A stretch of DNA of 64,000 nucleotides from Candidatus Saccharimonadota bacterium (lineage in GTDB: Bacteria > Patescibacteriota > Saccharimonadia > Saccharimonadales > Saccharimonadaceae). The notes under the pieces are model-generated. The model did no database searches, had not been told where the DNA came from, and worked only from the letters and a program-made list of their open reading frames with translations. Location of the stretch: positions 38,426-102,425 of the forward strand of contig JAFRJK010000006.1 of assembly GCA_017432305.1 (NCBI GenBank), written 5' to 3'. Below, piece after piece: positions 1-10,015 of this stretch (position 1 is the stretch's first letter; the number at the start of each line of letters is the position of its first letter). The position numbers and the translations under genes are program-made.

Positions 1-1
1 T

Positions 2-613
2 AAAACCACTTTTAGCTGGGGCGTTGCAGTAAAAGAACTTGCCTTTAATCGCTGTCCGGCGGTCGCTCCGACTAGTGTTCTTGATATTAAAACCGAAGTA
101 GATTCAACTGATAAGGCTAATCCGTTTAAAAAAGGGACAACCGGCTGGGAGAAAATCGGTTTGGAGAAAAAAACTGTTGAGAAAAATCTTAAATCTCTCT
201 TAAAACATCCAGATTTTGCCGAAAGAATGCGTGAACTTTTCGAGGAGAAAAAAGGCAGTTACGAGACTCCAGAAGACGTTGACGGTCAACTTTATGAAGG
301 TTTTACGCCTGATTCAGACCGGCTAAAAATGCAAGATGTGAGAAAACGCAACGCAAACGAACTTGCCGATCTTCATCCAATGTTTGAAGATTCGCGCCTC
401 CCGGAATTACTCCTCCATTATAAGGGACGAAACTTCCCAACTGCACTCGATGAAAATGAACAAAAGAAATGGGAGGCTTATCGTGTTGCCCGTCTCCGAA
501 AACAGGAAAAACCTTTCCTTGACGAACTTGATAAACTAAAAGACTCGATGGATATTTCGCTTCTTGAAGATCTCATGCTTTGGTATCAATCTCTCGCAAG
601 TTCCGACTACTAG
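2..613 (+). CDS. sbcB: Exodeoxyribonuclease I, C-terminal part (5' end outside window)
   Basis: The reading frame is open from the window edge to the TAG at 611-613, so only the last ~203 residues are seen. Exonuclease I degrades single-stranded DNA 3' to 5' in recombination and mismatch repair. The call rests on C-terminal family signatures: a RCPAVAP segment near the start, LYEGF..DSDR in the middle, and LLLHYKGRNFP followed by E..KW..YR near the end. These match the E. coli ExoI C-terminal region in order and spacing. The catalytic DEDD domain lies upstream and cannot be checked. A TTG at 161 is an internal codon, not the start. Confidence 0.85.
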   Translation, partial: KTTFSWGVAVKELAFNRCPAVAPTSVLDIKTEVDSTDKANPFKKGTTGWEKIGLEKKTVEKNLKSLLKHPDFAERMRELFEEKKGSYETPEDVDGQLYEGFTPDSDRLKMQDVRKRNANELADLHPMFEDSRLPELLLHYKGRNFPTALDENEQKKWEAYRVARLRKQEKPFLDELDKLKDSMDISLLEDLMLWYQSLASSDY

Positions 614-657
614 GATGGACTTTTTCTTAATTTTATGATAGAATATATGCGTTTATT

Positions 658-3525
658 ATGGAAAACGCTATTAAAATTAGGGGTGCTAGACAACACAACT
701 TAAAGAATATTGATCTTGATATTCCGAGAGAAAAATTCGTTGTTATAACCGGTCTTTCCGGCTCTGGTAAATCGAGTCTGGCTTTTGATACAATTTATGC
801 CGAAGGCCAAAGACGCTATGTCGAGAGCCTTTCGTCTTACGCTCGAATGTTCCTCGGCGTGATGGATAAGCCGGATGTTGATACAATTACTGGTCTTTCT
901 CCAGCTATCTCGATTGATCAAAAATCCACTTCTAGAAACCCTCGCTCGACCGTCGCAACCGTGACCGAAGTTTATGATTATCTCCGTCTTCTTTTTGCTC
1001 GCGTCGGCGTTCCACATTGTCCAATTTGTCACCGCGAAGTTTCGAGACGCTCTGTCGAAGACATCGTAAATGAGGTAATGAAACTCCCGTTAGGTTCGAA
1101 ATTAATGCTCCTCGCTCCAATCGTCCAACAAAAGAAAGGCGAATTCCAGCACATTTCCGAACAATTCATCCAAAAAGGTTTTTCGCGTGTTCGCGTCGAC
1201 GGAATTGTTTATGCACTCGACGAATTTCCAGAGCTCGAAAAACAGGTTAAGCACGACATCGAAATTGTTGTCGATCGTTTTGTTTTAAGTCCAGATCTCC
1301 TCTCTCGCATTTCCGGTAGTATCGAACAAGCTCTTGATCTCGGCCAAGGTATTATCAAACTATTAAAAATTACCGATAATTCCGCTAGTATTGAACAAAA
1401 AAATCTCGAAAGTTCCGAAATCTACACTTATTCCCAGCGTTATGCTTGTGAATATCATCCCGACGAGCTTATCCCAGAGCTCGAGCCACGCCTCTTTTCT
1501 TTCAACGCCCCACAAGGTGCTTGTCCAACTTGTACTGGTTTAGGCTCTCGCCTCGAAATTGATCCAGAACTTGTCTTTAATAAAAATCTCACTATCGCCG
1601 AGGGCGGAATCCGTCCATTTAATCGAATTCGCGATGATTCTTGGTGGATGAAACGCTTAAACGCCGTCGCAAATCGCCATGGTTTTTCGATTCATACTCC
1701 AATTAAGGAACTCACTGAAGATGAACGCCACATGATTCTTTATGGTACCGGCGATGAAAAATATCAAGTCCGGATTAATGGTTCTGGAAAATTCCAAGAA
1801 GGCGCAATTTACGAATCAACCTACGAAGGTGTTATCCCGACCTTGGAACGTCGTCATAAGGAAACTGATTCCGACTTTATTCGAAAAGACATTGAGCGTT
1901 TTATGCGTGTTAGAGAATGCCAAACTTGTCACGGTGCACGTCTTAAACCAGCCGTTCTCGCCGTCACAATTCATGGCCTAAATATCGTCGATATGTGCAA
2001 TCTCGATGTCGATGCCACCCTCGAAGTTCTAAACCAAGATTTAGAGTTTTCTGAATCAGAAGAAATTATCGCAAAACCAATTCTAAAAGAAATCAGAGAG
2101 CGCGTGAAATTCATGCAAGATGTCGGTCTCGGTTATCTCGAGCTCGGTCGTGCCGCAAATACGCTATCTGGCGGCGAAGCCCAACGTATTCGCCTCGCTA
2201 CCCAAATTGGCTCTGGTCTCCAAGGCGTCCTTTACGTCCTCGACGAACCATCAATTGGCCTCCACCAACGTGATAATGATAAACTTATCGCAACCTTGAA
2301 ACATCTCCGCGACTTAAAAAATACCGTGCTCGTTGTCGAGCATGACGAAGATACAATGCGTTCTGCCGACTATATTATTGACATCGGACCAAAAGCCGGA
2401 AATCTTGGTGGGGAAGTTGTTGCTGTCGGTACTCCGGAAGAAATTATGAAGAATAAAAACTCAATTACCGGGAAATATCTTTCCGGCGAACTAAAAATCG
2501 AAACTCCGAAGAAGCGTCGCAAAGCTAAGGCTGGGAAAGAATTAATCATAAAAGGCGCACGCGAAAATAATCTTAAAAATATCGACGTAAAAATTCCGCT
2601 TGGCGTTATGACGGTTGTTTCCGGCGTTTCTGGATCCGGTAAATCAACACTCGTTAACGAAATTCTCGCGAACGATCTTCTCGCCCGCTATCATCGCGCC
2701 CAAACTGTTCCAGGTGAACACGACGAAATTTTAGGAACCGAGAACCTCGATAAATGTATCGTAATCGACCAAAGTCCAATTGGTCGTACTCCGCGTTCTA
2801 ACCCTGCAACCTATACCGGCGTCTTTAATCAAATTCGTGAACTTTTCGCTCGTCAACCTGAAGCGGAAATTAGAGGTTATAAAGCTGGTCGTTTCTCATT
2901 TAATGTAAAAGGCGGTCGTTGTGAACATTGTCAAGGCGACGGTGTCAATAAAATCGAAATGCATTTTCTCCCAGACGTTTACGTCACTTGTCCAGCTTGT
3001 CACGGAAAACGCTATAACCGCGAAGCTCTCGAAATTAAATATAAGGGAAAAACTATTTCTGATGTACTTGACATGACGATTGATGAGGCAGTCGAATTCT
3101 TTAAAAATATCCCATCGATTGCTCCGAAATTAAAGACAATTAAAGAGGTTGGGCTTGGCTATATCCGTCTTGGTCAACCAGCTACAACTTTCTCTGGTGG
3201 CGAGGCTCAAAGGATTAAACTTGCAACCGAGCTTTCGCGCCGTTCTACTGGTCGCACCCTCTATATTCTTGATGAGCCGACTACTGGTCTTCATACCGAC
3301 GATGTAAAACGTCTCCTTGAAATTTTGAATCGTCTTGTTGATGGTGGAAATTCGATGATTATTATCGAACACAATCTCCACGTTATAAAATCTGCTGACT
3401 GGATTATCGATATGGGTCCAGAAGGCGGCGGAAAAGGTGGAAAGATTATCGCCGAAGGTACTCCAGAAGACATCGCAAAAAGTGGGAAAACGCCGACAGG
3501 GGAATTCTTAAAAACGGTTTTATAA
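658..3525 (+). CDS. uvrA: UvrABC excinuclease subunit A
   Basis: Damage-recognition ATPase of nucleotide excision repair; it loads UvrB and works with the uvrC found at 22.3 kb. At 955 aa it is full length. There are two ABC modules: Walker A GLSGSGKSS near residue 33 and GVSGSGKST near 660, and two signature/Walker B blocks (NTLSGGEAQR then VLYVLDEPS; TFSGGEAQR then LYILDEP). The second zinc finger is intact (CEHC near 760, CPAC about 20 residues on). The first has CEYH in place of the usual first CxxC, then CPTC. The start is ATG 658; a -10-like TAGAAT lies 13 nt upstream. It is followed by a promoter and rplY. Confidence 0.97.
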   Translation: MENAIKIRGARQHNLKNIDLDIPREKFVVITGLSGSGKSSLAFDTIYAEGQRRYVESLSSYARMFLGVMDKPDVDTITGLSPAISIDQKSTSRNPRSTVATVTEVYDYLRLLFARVGVPHCPICHREVSRRSVEDIVNEVMKLPLGSKLMLLAPIVQQKKGEFQHISEQFIQKGFSRVRVDGIVYALDEFPELEKQVKHDIEIVVDRFVLSPDLLSRISGSIEQALDLGQGIIKLLKITDNSASIEQKNLESSEIYTYSQRYACEYHPDELIPELEPRLFSFNAPQGACPTCTGLGSRLEIDPELVFNKNLTIAEGGIRPFNRIRDDSWWMKRLNAVANRHGFSIHTPIKELTEDERHMILYGTGDEKYQVRINGSGKFQEGAIYESTYEGVIPTLERRHKETDSDFIRKDIERFMRVRECQTCHGARLKPAVLAVTIHGLNIVDMCNLDVDATLEVLNQDLEFSESEEIIAKPILKEIRERVKFMQDVGLGYLELGRAANTLSGGEAQRIRLATQIGSGLQGVLYVLDEPSIGLHQRDNDKLIATLKHLRDLKNTVLVVEHDEDTMRSADYIIDIGPKAGNLGGEVVAVGTPEEIMKNKNSITGKYLSGELKIETPKKRRKAKAGKELIIKGARENNLKNIDVKIPLGVMTVVSGVSGSGKSTLVNEILANDLLARYHRAQTVPGEHDEILGTENLDKCIVIDQSPIGRTPRSNPATYTGVFNQIRELFARQPEAEIRGYKAGRFSFNVKGGRCEHCQGDGVNKIEMHFLPDVYVTCPACHGKRYNREALEIKYKGKTISDVLDMTIDEAVEFFKNIPSIAPKLKTIKEVGLGYIRLGQPATTFSGGEAQRIKLATELSRRSTGRTLYILDEPTTGLHTDDVKRLLEILNRLVDGGNSMIIIEHNLHVIKSADWIIDMGPEGGGKGGKIIAEGTPEDIAKSGKTPTGEFLKTVL

Positions 3526-3602
3526 AAACAGGGGAGAACCCCTTGTAAAAAATCGAAAAATAGTGTATAATTGATGACAGTTGTAAAAAATAAGGAAAGT
3601 TT

Positions 3603-4316
3603 ATGTCTGAAAATAAGTTAAAGTTACAAGCTCGAACTTTGACCGGCAAGAAAGTTGCGGGCCTCCGCGCTGAAGGTTTAATCCCTTCGGTTATCTACGG
3701 TGAAGGCGAGCCGATTCTAGCTCAAAGCGTTTATAACGAAACTGAAAAAGTTTTACTCGTTGCTGGCTACCACTCTACTATCGATATCGATATTGATGGT
3801 AAAAAGAAAATGGTGATTGTTAAGGATGTTAATCTTGATCCAGTTTCTCGTAAAATCGTTAACATTGAATTCCAAGCCGTCTCTGCTGACCGCGCGATTG
3901 AGGCTACCACCCCTATTACAATTGTTAACTTCGAAACTTCTGACGCTTCGAAAGCACATCTTGCAATTCTCCAAGTTATGGAAGAAGTTGATGTTAAGGC
4001 TAAACCGTCCGATCTTCCGAAAGAGCTCATTGTTGATGCAGGCGCTATGGCGACCCTCGATGATAAGCTAACTATCGCGAATATTACTCTTCCGAAAGGT
4101 GTTGAATTCGCTGATAAAGAGATGGAAGAAACCCAGACTATCGCGATTTTGACCGACCCTGCTGCTGAGGCTGCGGCTCGTGAGGCTGAAGAGGCTGCAG
4201 CGAAAGAAGCTGAAGCTGTCGAAGCTGCTGACGTCCCAAGCGAAAATGGCTCGAAACCTGAAGAAGCTGAAGGTGAAGGTAAAACTGAAGAGAAATCTGA
4301 AGAAAATAAAGAATAA
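3603..4316 (+). CDS. rplY: 50S ribosomal protein bL25 (CTC/TL5 long form)
   Basis: Binds 5S rRNA in the large ribosomal subunit. This is the long form: an N-terminal L25 beta-barrel (LTGKKVAGLRAEGLIPSVIYG near residues 12-32), a TL5-type C-terminal domain (about 95-185), then a strongly acidic Ala/Glu/Lys tail of about 50 residues. It has its own promoter, with a TATAAT just upstream of 3580 and a weak AAGGAAAG in front of the ATG. A GC-rich hairpin follows. Tails of this composition occur in other long L25 proteins; this one is low-complexity and its role is unknown. Confidence 0.93.
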   Translation: MSENKLKLQARTLTGKKVAGLRAEGLIPSVIYGEGEPILAQSVYNETEKVLLVAGYHSTIDIDIDGKKKMVIVKDVNLDPVSRKIVNIEFQAVSADRAIEATTPITIVNFETSDASKAHLAILQVMEEVDVKAKPSDLPKELIVDAGAMATLDDKLTIANITLPKGVEFADKEMEETQTIAILTDPAAEAAAREAEEAAAKEAEAVEAADVPSENGSKPEEAEGEGKTEEKSEENKE

Positions 4317-4337
4317 TAAAAATAATCCGAAAATGAG

Positions 4338-4378
4338 AAAAGCCCTAGGCCTAAGGCCCGGGGCTTATTCTTTGTAGA
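4338..4378. terminator. Rho-independent-type hairpin after rplY
   Basis: AAGCCC at 4340 pairs with GGGCTT at 4361, with an inner GGCC pairing. It overlaps the stop codon of the convergent gene on the minus strand and may serve both. Confidence 0.6.
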
Positions 4379-5069
4379 ACATCAACGCCGTTAATGTTAC
4401 GGCTCGATCTTCTATGAAACGGATGTAATCTTCAACGTTGAATAGCTTATTTTTCTCGACTTTACTATTTTCAAGATACCTTTTGAACTTTTCCTTCCAA
4501 GGCTCTTCGACTATAGTATCAAACTCTGGAACAGTCGTCCGACATATTTCATCAGGCAAACTTCTAATAGCTTTTACCTTTAACTTCTCACTCGCTAAAA
4601 GCGCAGCCGTCGTTTCCGAATAGGCGTGTCGAAGTTCCCGGATAAAATCTTCCGGTGTAAAAAGCTCTCCCGTCGCAATGTTTCTAATCTTACAATCTTC
4701 CGCCCTGAAATCGAACCTCGGGATTATAAAATCGGTTAGAAACGTCATATCGAACCAGAAATGAGAATAAATTCCCATCTTAATCGACCAATCGGTCGTC
4801 GCGCGATTTATCAATCTCTCCGCTGTATTTATATCGGGGAGAAAAACACCTGGCGCCTTCCTTGTTCGATAACGGAAATGTGAAGAGAATTGGTTTTTCG
4901 CCATATCCGGCAAAATTCCAGTTAATATAAATCTCTCACGATTCAGAAGTTGTTTAAATTCCGAACCAAGTCGAATATCCCCGTTCTTAAGGATTTTTGA
5001 TGTTGGTCGAATCGATAAGCTATGATAGATTAATCCGTTAAAGTATAAATGTTCAATCATACCAGCCAT
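4365..5069 (-). CDS. Putative zinc-dependent phospholipase C-like protein
   Basis: A 234-aa soluble protein of uncertain function. The arrangement resembles the zinc-dependent phospholipase C / S1-P1-like superfamily: IEHLYF at the N terminus, LTGILPDMAK near residue 50, SHFRY, FLPDI, then GIYSHFWFD..FL near 105. Regularly spaced His and Asp residues are candidate zinc ligands. The start is set at ATG 5067-5069 because AAGGGGGTGAT lies directly before it. An upstream in-frame ATG at 5102 overlaps the -10 box (TGTTATAAT, about 5107-5112) and cannot be used. It is transcribed toward rplY. The family assignment is inference from motif layout. Confidence 0.45.
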   Translation of the reverse strand: MAGMIEHLYFNGLIYHSLSIRPTSKILKNGDIRLGSEFKQLLNRERFILTGILPDMAKNQFSSHFRYRTRKAPGVFLPDINTAERLINRATTDWSIKMGIYSHFWFDMTFLTDFIIPRFDFRAEDCKIRNIATGELFTPEDFIRELRHAYSETTAALLASEKLKVKAIRSLPDEICRTTVPEFDTIVEEPWKEKFKRYLENSKVEKNKLFNVEDYIRFIEDRAVTLTALMFYKE

Positions 5070-5216
5070 TTCATCACCCCCTTGATATGTACTAGTACTC
5101 ACTCATATTATAACACAATCTCCTTAAAAATCAAGTTAGACCCATTTTTTAAAGCATTAGAATTATTTTTTAACCTAAAAACGTGGTATAATAAAAGGGA
5201 ATTTAGGAGATTTTTT

Positions 5217-6581
5217 ATGGCGACAAAGCTTGAAGATATTGTGAGTTTATGTAAGAGGCGGGGATTCATTTTTCCGGGCTCCGACGTTTATGGCGGGATG
5301 GCCGGAACTTGGGACTTTGGACCGCTTGGCGTTGCTTTAAAAAAGAAAATCGAAAACGAGTGGTGGGATTTCTTCGTTGAAAAACGCGAAGACATCTTTG
5401 GTGTCGACGCGGCAATTTTAATGAACCCACGAACTTGGATTGCCTCTGGTCACACCGCGACTTTTGCTGATCCGCTTGTTGAATGTAAAGAATGTAAATC
5501 TCGCTTTCGTGCTGATAAAATCGCCGAAGGAATCTCCGAATCTGTCACTACTGAAGAATTTTTAGAAACCCATACAAAATGTCCAGTTTGCGGAAAAGAA
5601 AATTGGGGGCCAATCCGTAAATTTAATATGATGTTCTCGACACACGTTGGTGCTGTTCTTCCGGAAGACGTAAATGGCGACGAAGAATCGAAAGCTCTTG
5701 CCGAAAAATCAGTTGCCTATCTTCGTCCTGAAACCGCGCAAGGGATTTTCACGAATTATAAAAACGTTGTAGATACAATTTATCCAGATCTTCCGTTCGG
5801 TCTCGCACAACAAGGGAAAGCTTTCCGAAACGAAATTTCTCCGCGTGACTTTATTCTTCGCGATCGTGAATGTTCCCAAATGGAAATCGAATATTTTGTT
5901 CGTCCAGATGCTTGGGAAGAGGATTTTGAGAAAATGCGAAAACTTCAACACGAATTTCTCGAAGACGTTGTAAAGCTCCCGACTAAGAATATTCACGAAC
6001 TTGAAGTTCCAGCCGAGGATCGCGCTCATTATTCTAAACGCACAATTGACTTTATGTTTGATTATCCAAACGGCGAAGAAGAACTAATGGGGCTAGCCTA
6101 TAGGACCGATTTTGATCTTTCTAACATCCAACGCGAATCTGGAAAATCGATGGAATATCGTGATAAAAATACTGGCGAAACTTTCGTCCCACACGTGATT
6201 GAGCCATCGATTGGCGTTGAGCGACTTTTCCTCGCAATTCTCTCGACTGCCTACACCGAAGAAGAAAAAGATGGAAAAACTCGTATCCTATTGAAGTTTC
6301 CAGAAAATCTTGCGCCATATAAATTCTGCGTTTCGCCACTTCTAAAAAATAAACCAGAACTCGTCAAGAAAGCGAAAGAAGTTTATAACTTGCTACGCGA
6401 GAAATATAAGAACGTCACTTGGGATGATTCTGGAAATATCGGAAAACGTTATATGAAACAAGATGAAATCGGAACTCCGAAATGTGTCGTAATCGATTTT
6501 GATACACTTGAAGATGAAACCGTCACAATTCGTGATCGTGATACAACCGACCAAATTCGTGTAAGAATTGAGGAACTCTAA
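5217..6581 (+). CDS. glyS: Glycyl-tRNA synthetase (alpha2 type)
   Basis: Charges tRNA-Gly; class II synthetase, 454 aa. Visible signs are the N-terminal FPGSDVYGG..GTWDFGPLG block, a zinc-binding pair (CKEC near 90 and CPVC near 120), RPETAQGIF (about 170), FRNEISPRDF motif 2, and the C-terminal PSIGVERL motif 3. The start is ATG 5217, preceded by TTAGGAG and a TGGTATAATA promoter; the frame extends farther upstream but without support. The ABC transporter gene begins at the next base after the TAA, so the two are probably co-transcribed. Both tRNA-Gly genes in the window have unusual T-loops (see findings). Confidence 0.96.
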   Translation: MATKLEDIVSLCKRRGFIFPGSDVYGGMAGTWDFGPLGVALKKKIENEWWDFFVEKREDIFGVDAAILMNPRTWIASGHTATFADPLVECKECKSRFRADKIAEGISESVTTEEFLETHTKCPVCGKENWGPIRKFNMMFSTHVGAVLPEDVNGDEESKALAEKSVAYLRPETAQGIFTNYKNVVDTIYPDLPFGLAQQGKAFRNEISPRDFILRDRECSQMEIEYFVRPDAWEEDFEKMRKLQHEFLEDVVKLPTKNIHELEVPAEDRAHYSKRTIDFMFDYPNGEEELMGLAYRTDFDLSNIQRESGKSMEYRDKNTGETFVPHVIEPSIGVERLFLAILSTAYTEEEKDGKTRILLKFPENLAPYKFCVSPLLKNKPELVKKAKEVYNLLREKYKNVTWDDSGNIGKRYMKQDEIGTPKCVVIDFDTLEDETVTIRDRDTTDQIRVRIEEL

Positions 6582-7523
6582 ATGGCTGAAAAAGTTATCG
6601 AAGTAAAAAAATTAACGAAAAAATATAAAGAGTTAACCGCTGTTGACCATCTATCGTTTGATGTAGAAAAGGGCGAAATTCTCGGCCTTCTCGGACCGAA
6701 CGGTTCTGGTAAATCGACAACAATAAACAGCATTCTCTCGCTTTTAACTTTCGACGAAGGCGACATTAAAATCTTTGGCGAAGAAATGACGCCGGACGCG
6801 CTTGAAATTAAGCGTAGAATTGGCGTCGTTTTCCAAGATGTCGCAGTTTTTGAAGAACTTACTGTCTGGGAAAATGTGAATTATTTCTGTAGTCTTTATA
6901 TTTCTGATAAAGCAACTTGTGAAAAATATACCGAAGAAGCGATTAAGCTCGTCGGCCTCGGTGATTTTAAAAAGTTTCTACCGAAAAAACTTTCTGGCGG
7001 TCTTTTGCGCCGATTAAATATTGCTTGTGGAATTGCGCATAAACCGAAACTAATTTTTCTTGACGAGCCAACCGTTGCAGTTGACCCGCAATCTCGAAAC
7101 AACATTCTTGAGGGAATTAAAAAACTTCGTGATAACGGCGCAACTATCGTTTATACAACACATTATATGGAAGAGGTCGAAATCCTTTGTGACCGCGTAA
7201 TCATTCTTGACCACGGAAAAATTGTTGCTTCCGGCACGAACGACTCTCTAAAAGACCTCGCAAAAATTAAAGAGAAGATTACTGTCGAAACTCGCGGAAT
7301 TTCGAAAAAATTCCAAGATGAAATTAAGAAATTAAAAGATGTCGTTAGTGTTAAAAGTGGTAGGGACACTTTAGTGGTGAATTATTCTGACACAAGAAAA
7401 AATCTTGCCGAACTCGTTAATCTTCTTGAGAAAAATAAAATTAAATACGAAAAAATTTATTCTGAACGTCCAACCTTAAATGATGTCTTCCTCGAATTAA
7501 CCGGTAAGGATCTTCGTGACTAA
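6582..7523 (+). CDS. ABC-2 type exporter, ATP-binding subunit
   Basis: Cytoplasmic ATPase of a drug- or polysaccharide-type ABC exporter; the substrate cannot be inferred. 313 aa: Walker A GPNGSGKST (residues 37-45), Q-loop VVFQD, signature LSGGLLRRL (Leu in place of the usual Gln after LSGG), Walker B LIFLDEP, H-loop TTHYMEE, then a C-terminal extension of about 90 residues typical of CcmA/DrrA-like subunits. The ATG abuts the glyS stop, and its own stop overlaps the next ATG by one base (TAATG), so the three ABC genes are translationally coupled. Confidence 0.93.
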   Translation: MAEKVIEVKKLTKKYKELTAVDHLSFDVEKGEILGLLGPNGSGKSTTINSILSLLTFDEGDIKIFGEEMTPDALEIKRRIGVVFQDVAVFEELTVWENVNYFCSLYISDKATCEKYTEEAIKLVGLGDFKKFLPKKLSGGLLRRLNIACGIAHKPKLIFLDEPTVAVDPQSRNNILEGIKKLRDNGATIVYTTHYMEEVEILCDRVIILDHGKIVASGTNDSLKDLAKIKEKITVETRGISKKFQDEIKKLKDVVSVKSGRDTLVVNYSDTRKNLAELVNLLEKNKIKYEKIYSERPTLNDVFLELTGKDLRD

Positions 7524-8593
7524 TGAAAAGACTATTTTATAATTTAAAAATAACGTTTAAAAATAAGGAATTGATTTTTTGGACGTTTGCTTTCCCGATT
7601 ATTCTAATCACGCTTTTTTACGCAGCATTCTCGAATATCACGGCCGCCGATAACTATACCGCTCCGAAAATAGTGGCGATTGAAAATGAAAATAGTAAGC
7701 TTCTACCGGTCTATAAACAAATTTTTGAAAAAGTCGATGCGCTCGATGTGTCTTTTGAAAATAATTTCGACGAAACAAAACAGAAACTCGAAAAAGAAGA
7801 TATTATCGGGATTATCACGTTTGAAGATGATATGAGTTTTCCGAAGCTTATAATCGAAAAAAATGGTACTAGCCAAACTATCGTCCAAAATATTATGACC
7901 GAAATTGAGCTTTCCATTCGTTCTGGCAAACAATTTGATGAAGTGAAAATTAAAAATACTTATGAGCGCAACCAGGAAATGGCGATGATTGAATATTTTT
8001 CGCTTCTCGCGATGGCTTGTCTTTATGGCGCAATGATCGGGACAAAATCGCTCGACAAGAGCCTTGCAAATATGACTGCGAGTGGAAAGCGGATTGCTGT
8101 TTCTGCAATATCAAAAGCGAAGATCGTTCTAGTTTCGCTCGTAACGAGTTACATCACGCAACTAATTGGACTAGCGCTTCTATTCTTACATATATTATTT
8201 ATCTTAAAGATTGATTTTGGGCCGGAGCTCCCGGGTGTAATCGGTTTAACGGCTGTCGGCGCACTTGCCGGCTTAGCTCTTGGAACATTTGTTTCGGCGG
8301 CCTTTAGAGTAAAAGAAGATACAAAAGACGGAATTACGACTGGGTTTACAATGCTCTGCTGTTTCTTCTCCGGAATGATGGGTCCATCTATGAAATTCGT
8401 TATCGATTCTGCAGTTCCGTTTCTAAATAAAATCAATCCCGCTGCACTCCTCACGGATGGTTATTATTCTTTGACGAATTTTGGTGCAGGCGAAAGATTC
8501 TGGACGGACGTTATTTTACTTTTGGTTTTCTCTGGCGTTATTAGCATAATTTCGGTTAAGATTTTAAGGAGACAGAAATATGACAACCTTTAA
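7523..8593 (+). CDS. ABC-2 type transporter permease 1
   Basis: A 356-aa membrane subunit paired with the preceding ATPase. Topology is that of ABC-2 permeases: one N-terminal membrane segment (about residues 18-38), a soluble domain outside the membrane (about 40-160), then five hydrophobic helices from ~165 to the end, closing with a basic tail. No catalytic motif is expected. It overlaps the ATPase gene by 1 nt and the second permease by 14 nt. Confidence 0.88.
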   Translation: MKRLFYNLKITFKNKELIFWTFAFPIILITLFYAAFSNITAADNYTAPKIVAIENENSKLLPVYKQIFEKVDALDVSFENNFDETKQKLEKEDIIGIITFEDDMSFPKLIIEKNGTSQTIVQNIMTEIELSIRSGKQFDEVKIKNTYERNQEMAMIEYFSLLAMACLYGAMIGTKSLDKSLANMTASGKRIAVSAISKAKIVLVSLVTSYITQLIGLALLFLHILFILKIDFGPELPGVIGLTAVGALAGLALGTFVSAAFRVKEDTKDGITTGFTMLCCFFSGMMGPSMKFVIDSAVPFLNKINPAALLTDGYYSLTNFGAGERFWTDVILLLVFSGVISIISVKILRRQKYDNL

Positions 8594-9722
8594 AACATAC
8601 CTTAGAATCGTCCAAAAAAATATTTGGATTATCATCATGTACACCGTGATGTTAGTCCTCTTTAGTGCTGTGAATAGCTCGACTGGAAGAGGTCAAATGG
8701 ACTTTGCGGCAACAAAACCGTCTACTGCTGTTTATGATTATGATGGCTCAAACCTATCGAATGCCTTAGCTGATTATGTAAAAGAGCATACAGAAACTAA
8801 AGAGATTCCTAAAGATGGCGACACACTTTCCGACGCGCTTTATTATAGCGACGTAGATTATGTAATTTATATTGAAAAAGGTTTTGGCGAGAAAATTGCC
8901 AAAGGCGAAGATTCCGAAATCGAAGTAAAATCGAATAATAGCTATGGTTCATATCTTTCGGAAACAATCGTCTCGCGTTTCGTAAAAGTCGCGAAAAGTT
9001 TTGCCCCAATGTCGGAAACGGAAATTGCATCAAAAACGAGTGCCCTTCTTAAAAATGAAACAAAGGTTGAGCTTAATACAAAACTTGATACGAGCGGGCT
9101 TTCAACTGCGGAATTTTACTATAATTTCATGAATTACTCAATTCTGGCCGGTCTCGTTTTCGCAATTTCTTACGCAACAATCGGCTTCCGCCGCAGAATG
9201 GTAAAAAAGCGCTTGAATGTTTCATCGACGAGTTATAGAAAAATCAACCGCGATTTAATGATTTGTAACTCTATCCTCGCAATAGCTATGCTTACTATCT
9301 ATACGATTCTTGGGCTATTCGTTATCGGGCCGAGTGTAATTTTCTCAACAAACGGGCTATTAATGGTCTTAAATTCGATTATCTTAACGATTTTTGCAGT
9401 TTCGTTTGCCTTCTTACTGACGAATTTAGTCGAGAAAAATAACGCACTCCTCGCAATTATCAATATCGTCTCGATTGGCTCGAGCTTTATTTGTGGAGTC
9501 TTTGTACCGATGGAATGGGTGCCAGATTTTGTCGTTTCGCTCGCCCATTTTCTCCCGAGTTTCTATTATATTGATAATAACCGCATTTTCGCGACACTCG
9601 AGAAATTTGATGGTGAACATCTAGGGCCAGTCTTATTTAACTTCAGTATAATTATTGGAGCAACAATTCTTCTTATTATCATAAATAGCATTGTTTCGAG
9701 GAAAAAGGGAAACGAAAAATAA
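8580..9722 (+). CDS. ABC-2 type transporter permease 2
   Basis: A 380-aa second membrane half, with the same layout as permease 1: an N-terminal helix (about 14-32), an extracytoplasmic domain (about 35-175), and a C-terminal bundle of hydrophobic helices (about 185-370). The two permeases probably form a heterodimer over the ATPase. The start lies inside permease 1; GGAGA a few bases upstream of the ATG at 8580 is the likely ribosome site. A decayed minus-strand gene lies directly downstream. Confidence 0.87.
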   Translation: MTTFKTYLRIVQKNIWIIIMYTVMLVLFSAVNSSTGRGQMDFAATKPSTAVYDYDGSNLSNALADYVKEHTETKEIPKDGDTLSDALYYSDVDYVIYIEKGFGEKIAKGEDSEIEVKSNNSYGSYLSETIVSRFVKVAKSFAPMSETEIASKTSALLKNETKVELNTKLDTSGLSTAEFYYNFMNYSILAGLVFAISYATIGFRRRMVKKRLNVSSTSYRKINRDLMICNSILAIAMLTIYTILGLFVIGPSVIFSTNGLLMVLNSIILTIFAVSFAFLLTNLVEKNNALLAIINIVSIGSSFICGVFVPMEWVPDFVVSLAHFLPSFYYIDNNRIFATLEKFDGEHLGPVLFNFSIIIGATILLIIINSIVSRKKGNEK

Positions 9723-9734
9723 AAATTTTGAAAA

Positions 9735-9945
9735 ACGCTACGCAACGGATAGTATACCCACGTCCACGCATGTTGCCTGCCTCCGGGTAGAAGTGAGCGG
9801 TAGAAACTTCAAGATGCCCATCAATATTGACGGTATAACGTACATCGGATGAAGCAGCATAAGAGGTGCTCAATCTTAACGCTTCCATACGACGCCAAAT
9901 CCCCGCCTCCGTATTAAAATAACCCCCACCCCTCCAAAAATCCAA
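9735..9945 (-). pseudogene. Remnant of a FISUMP-type surface protein
   Basis: The reverse strand encodes about 70 residues resembling the C-terminal end of Fibrobacter-succinogenes-major-paralogous (FISUMP) domains: DFWRGGGYF, a Ser/Tyr/Ala stretch (STSYAASSD), then GRGYTIRCVA as the terminal signature. The several hundred residues normally found upstream are absent and there is no promoter or start codon, so this is a relic. The frame runs on into the end of permease 2, which is not meaningful. The first 23 bases of the relic recur nearly exactly at 10694-10719. The family call is from memory of the motif pattern. Confidence 0.45.
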
Positions 9946-10015
9946 CAGTGAACTATTAAGGTTGATTCTAGAGAGATTTATGCTATAATGTAATAAGTAT
10001 AGAGCGTATTTTTAT

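Noticed and set aside
5049..5216. N-terminal extension of glycyl-tRNA synthetase
   Set aside because: It would cross the gene's own promoter and add hydrophobic residues absent from the family; ATG 5217 has TTAGGAG in front.
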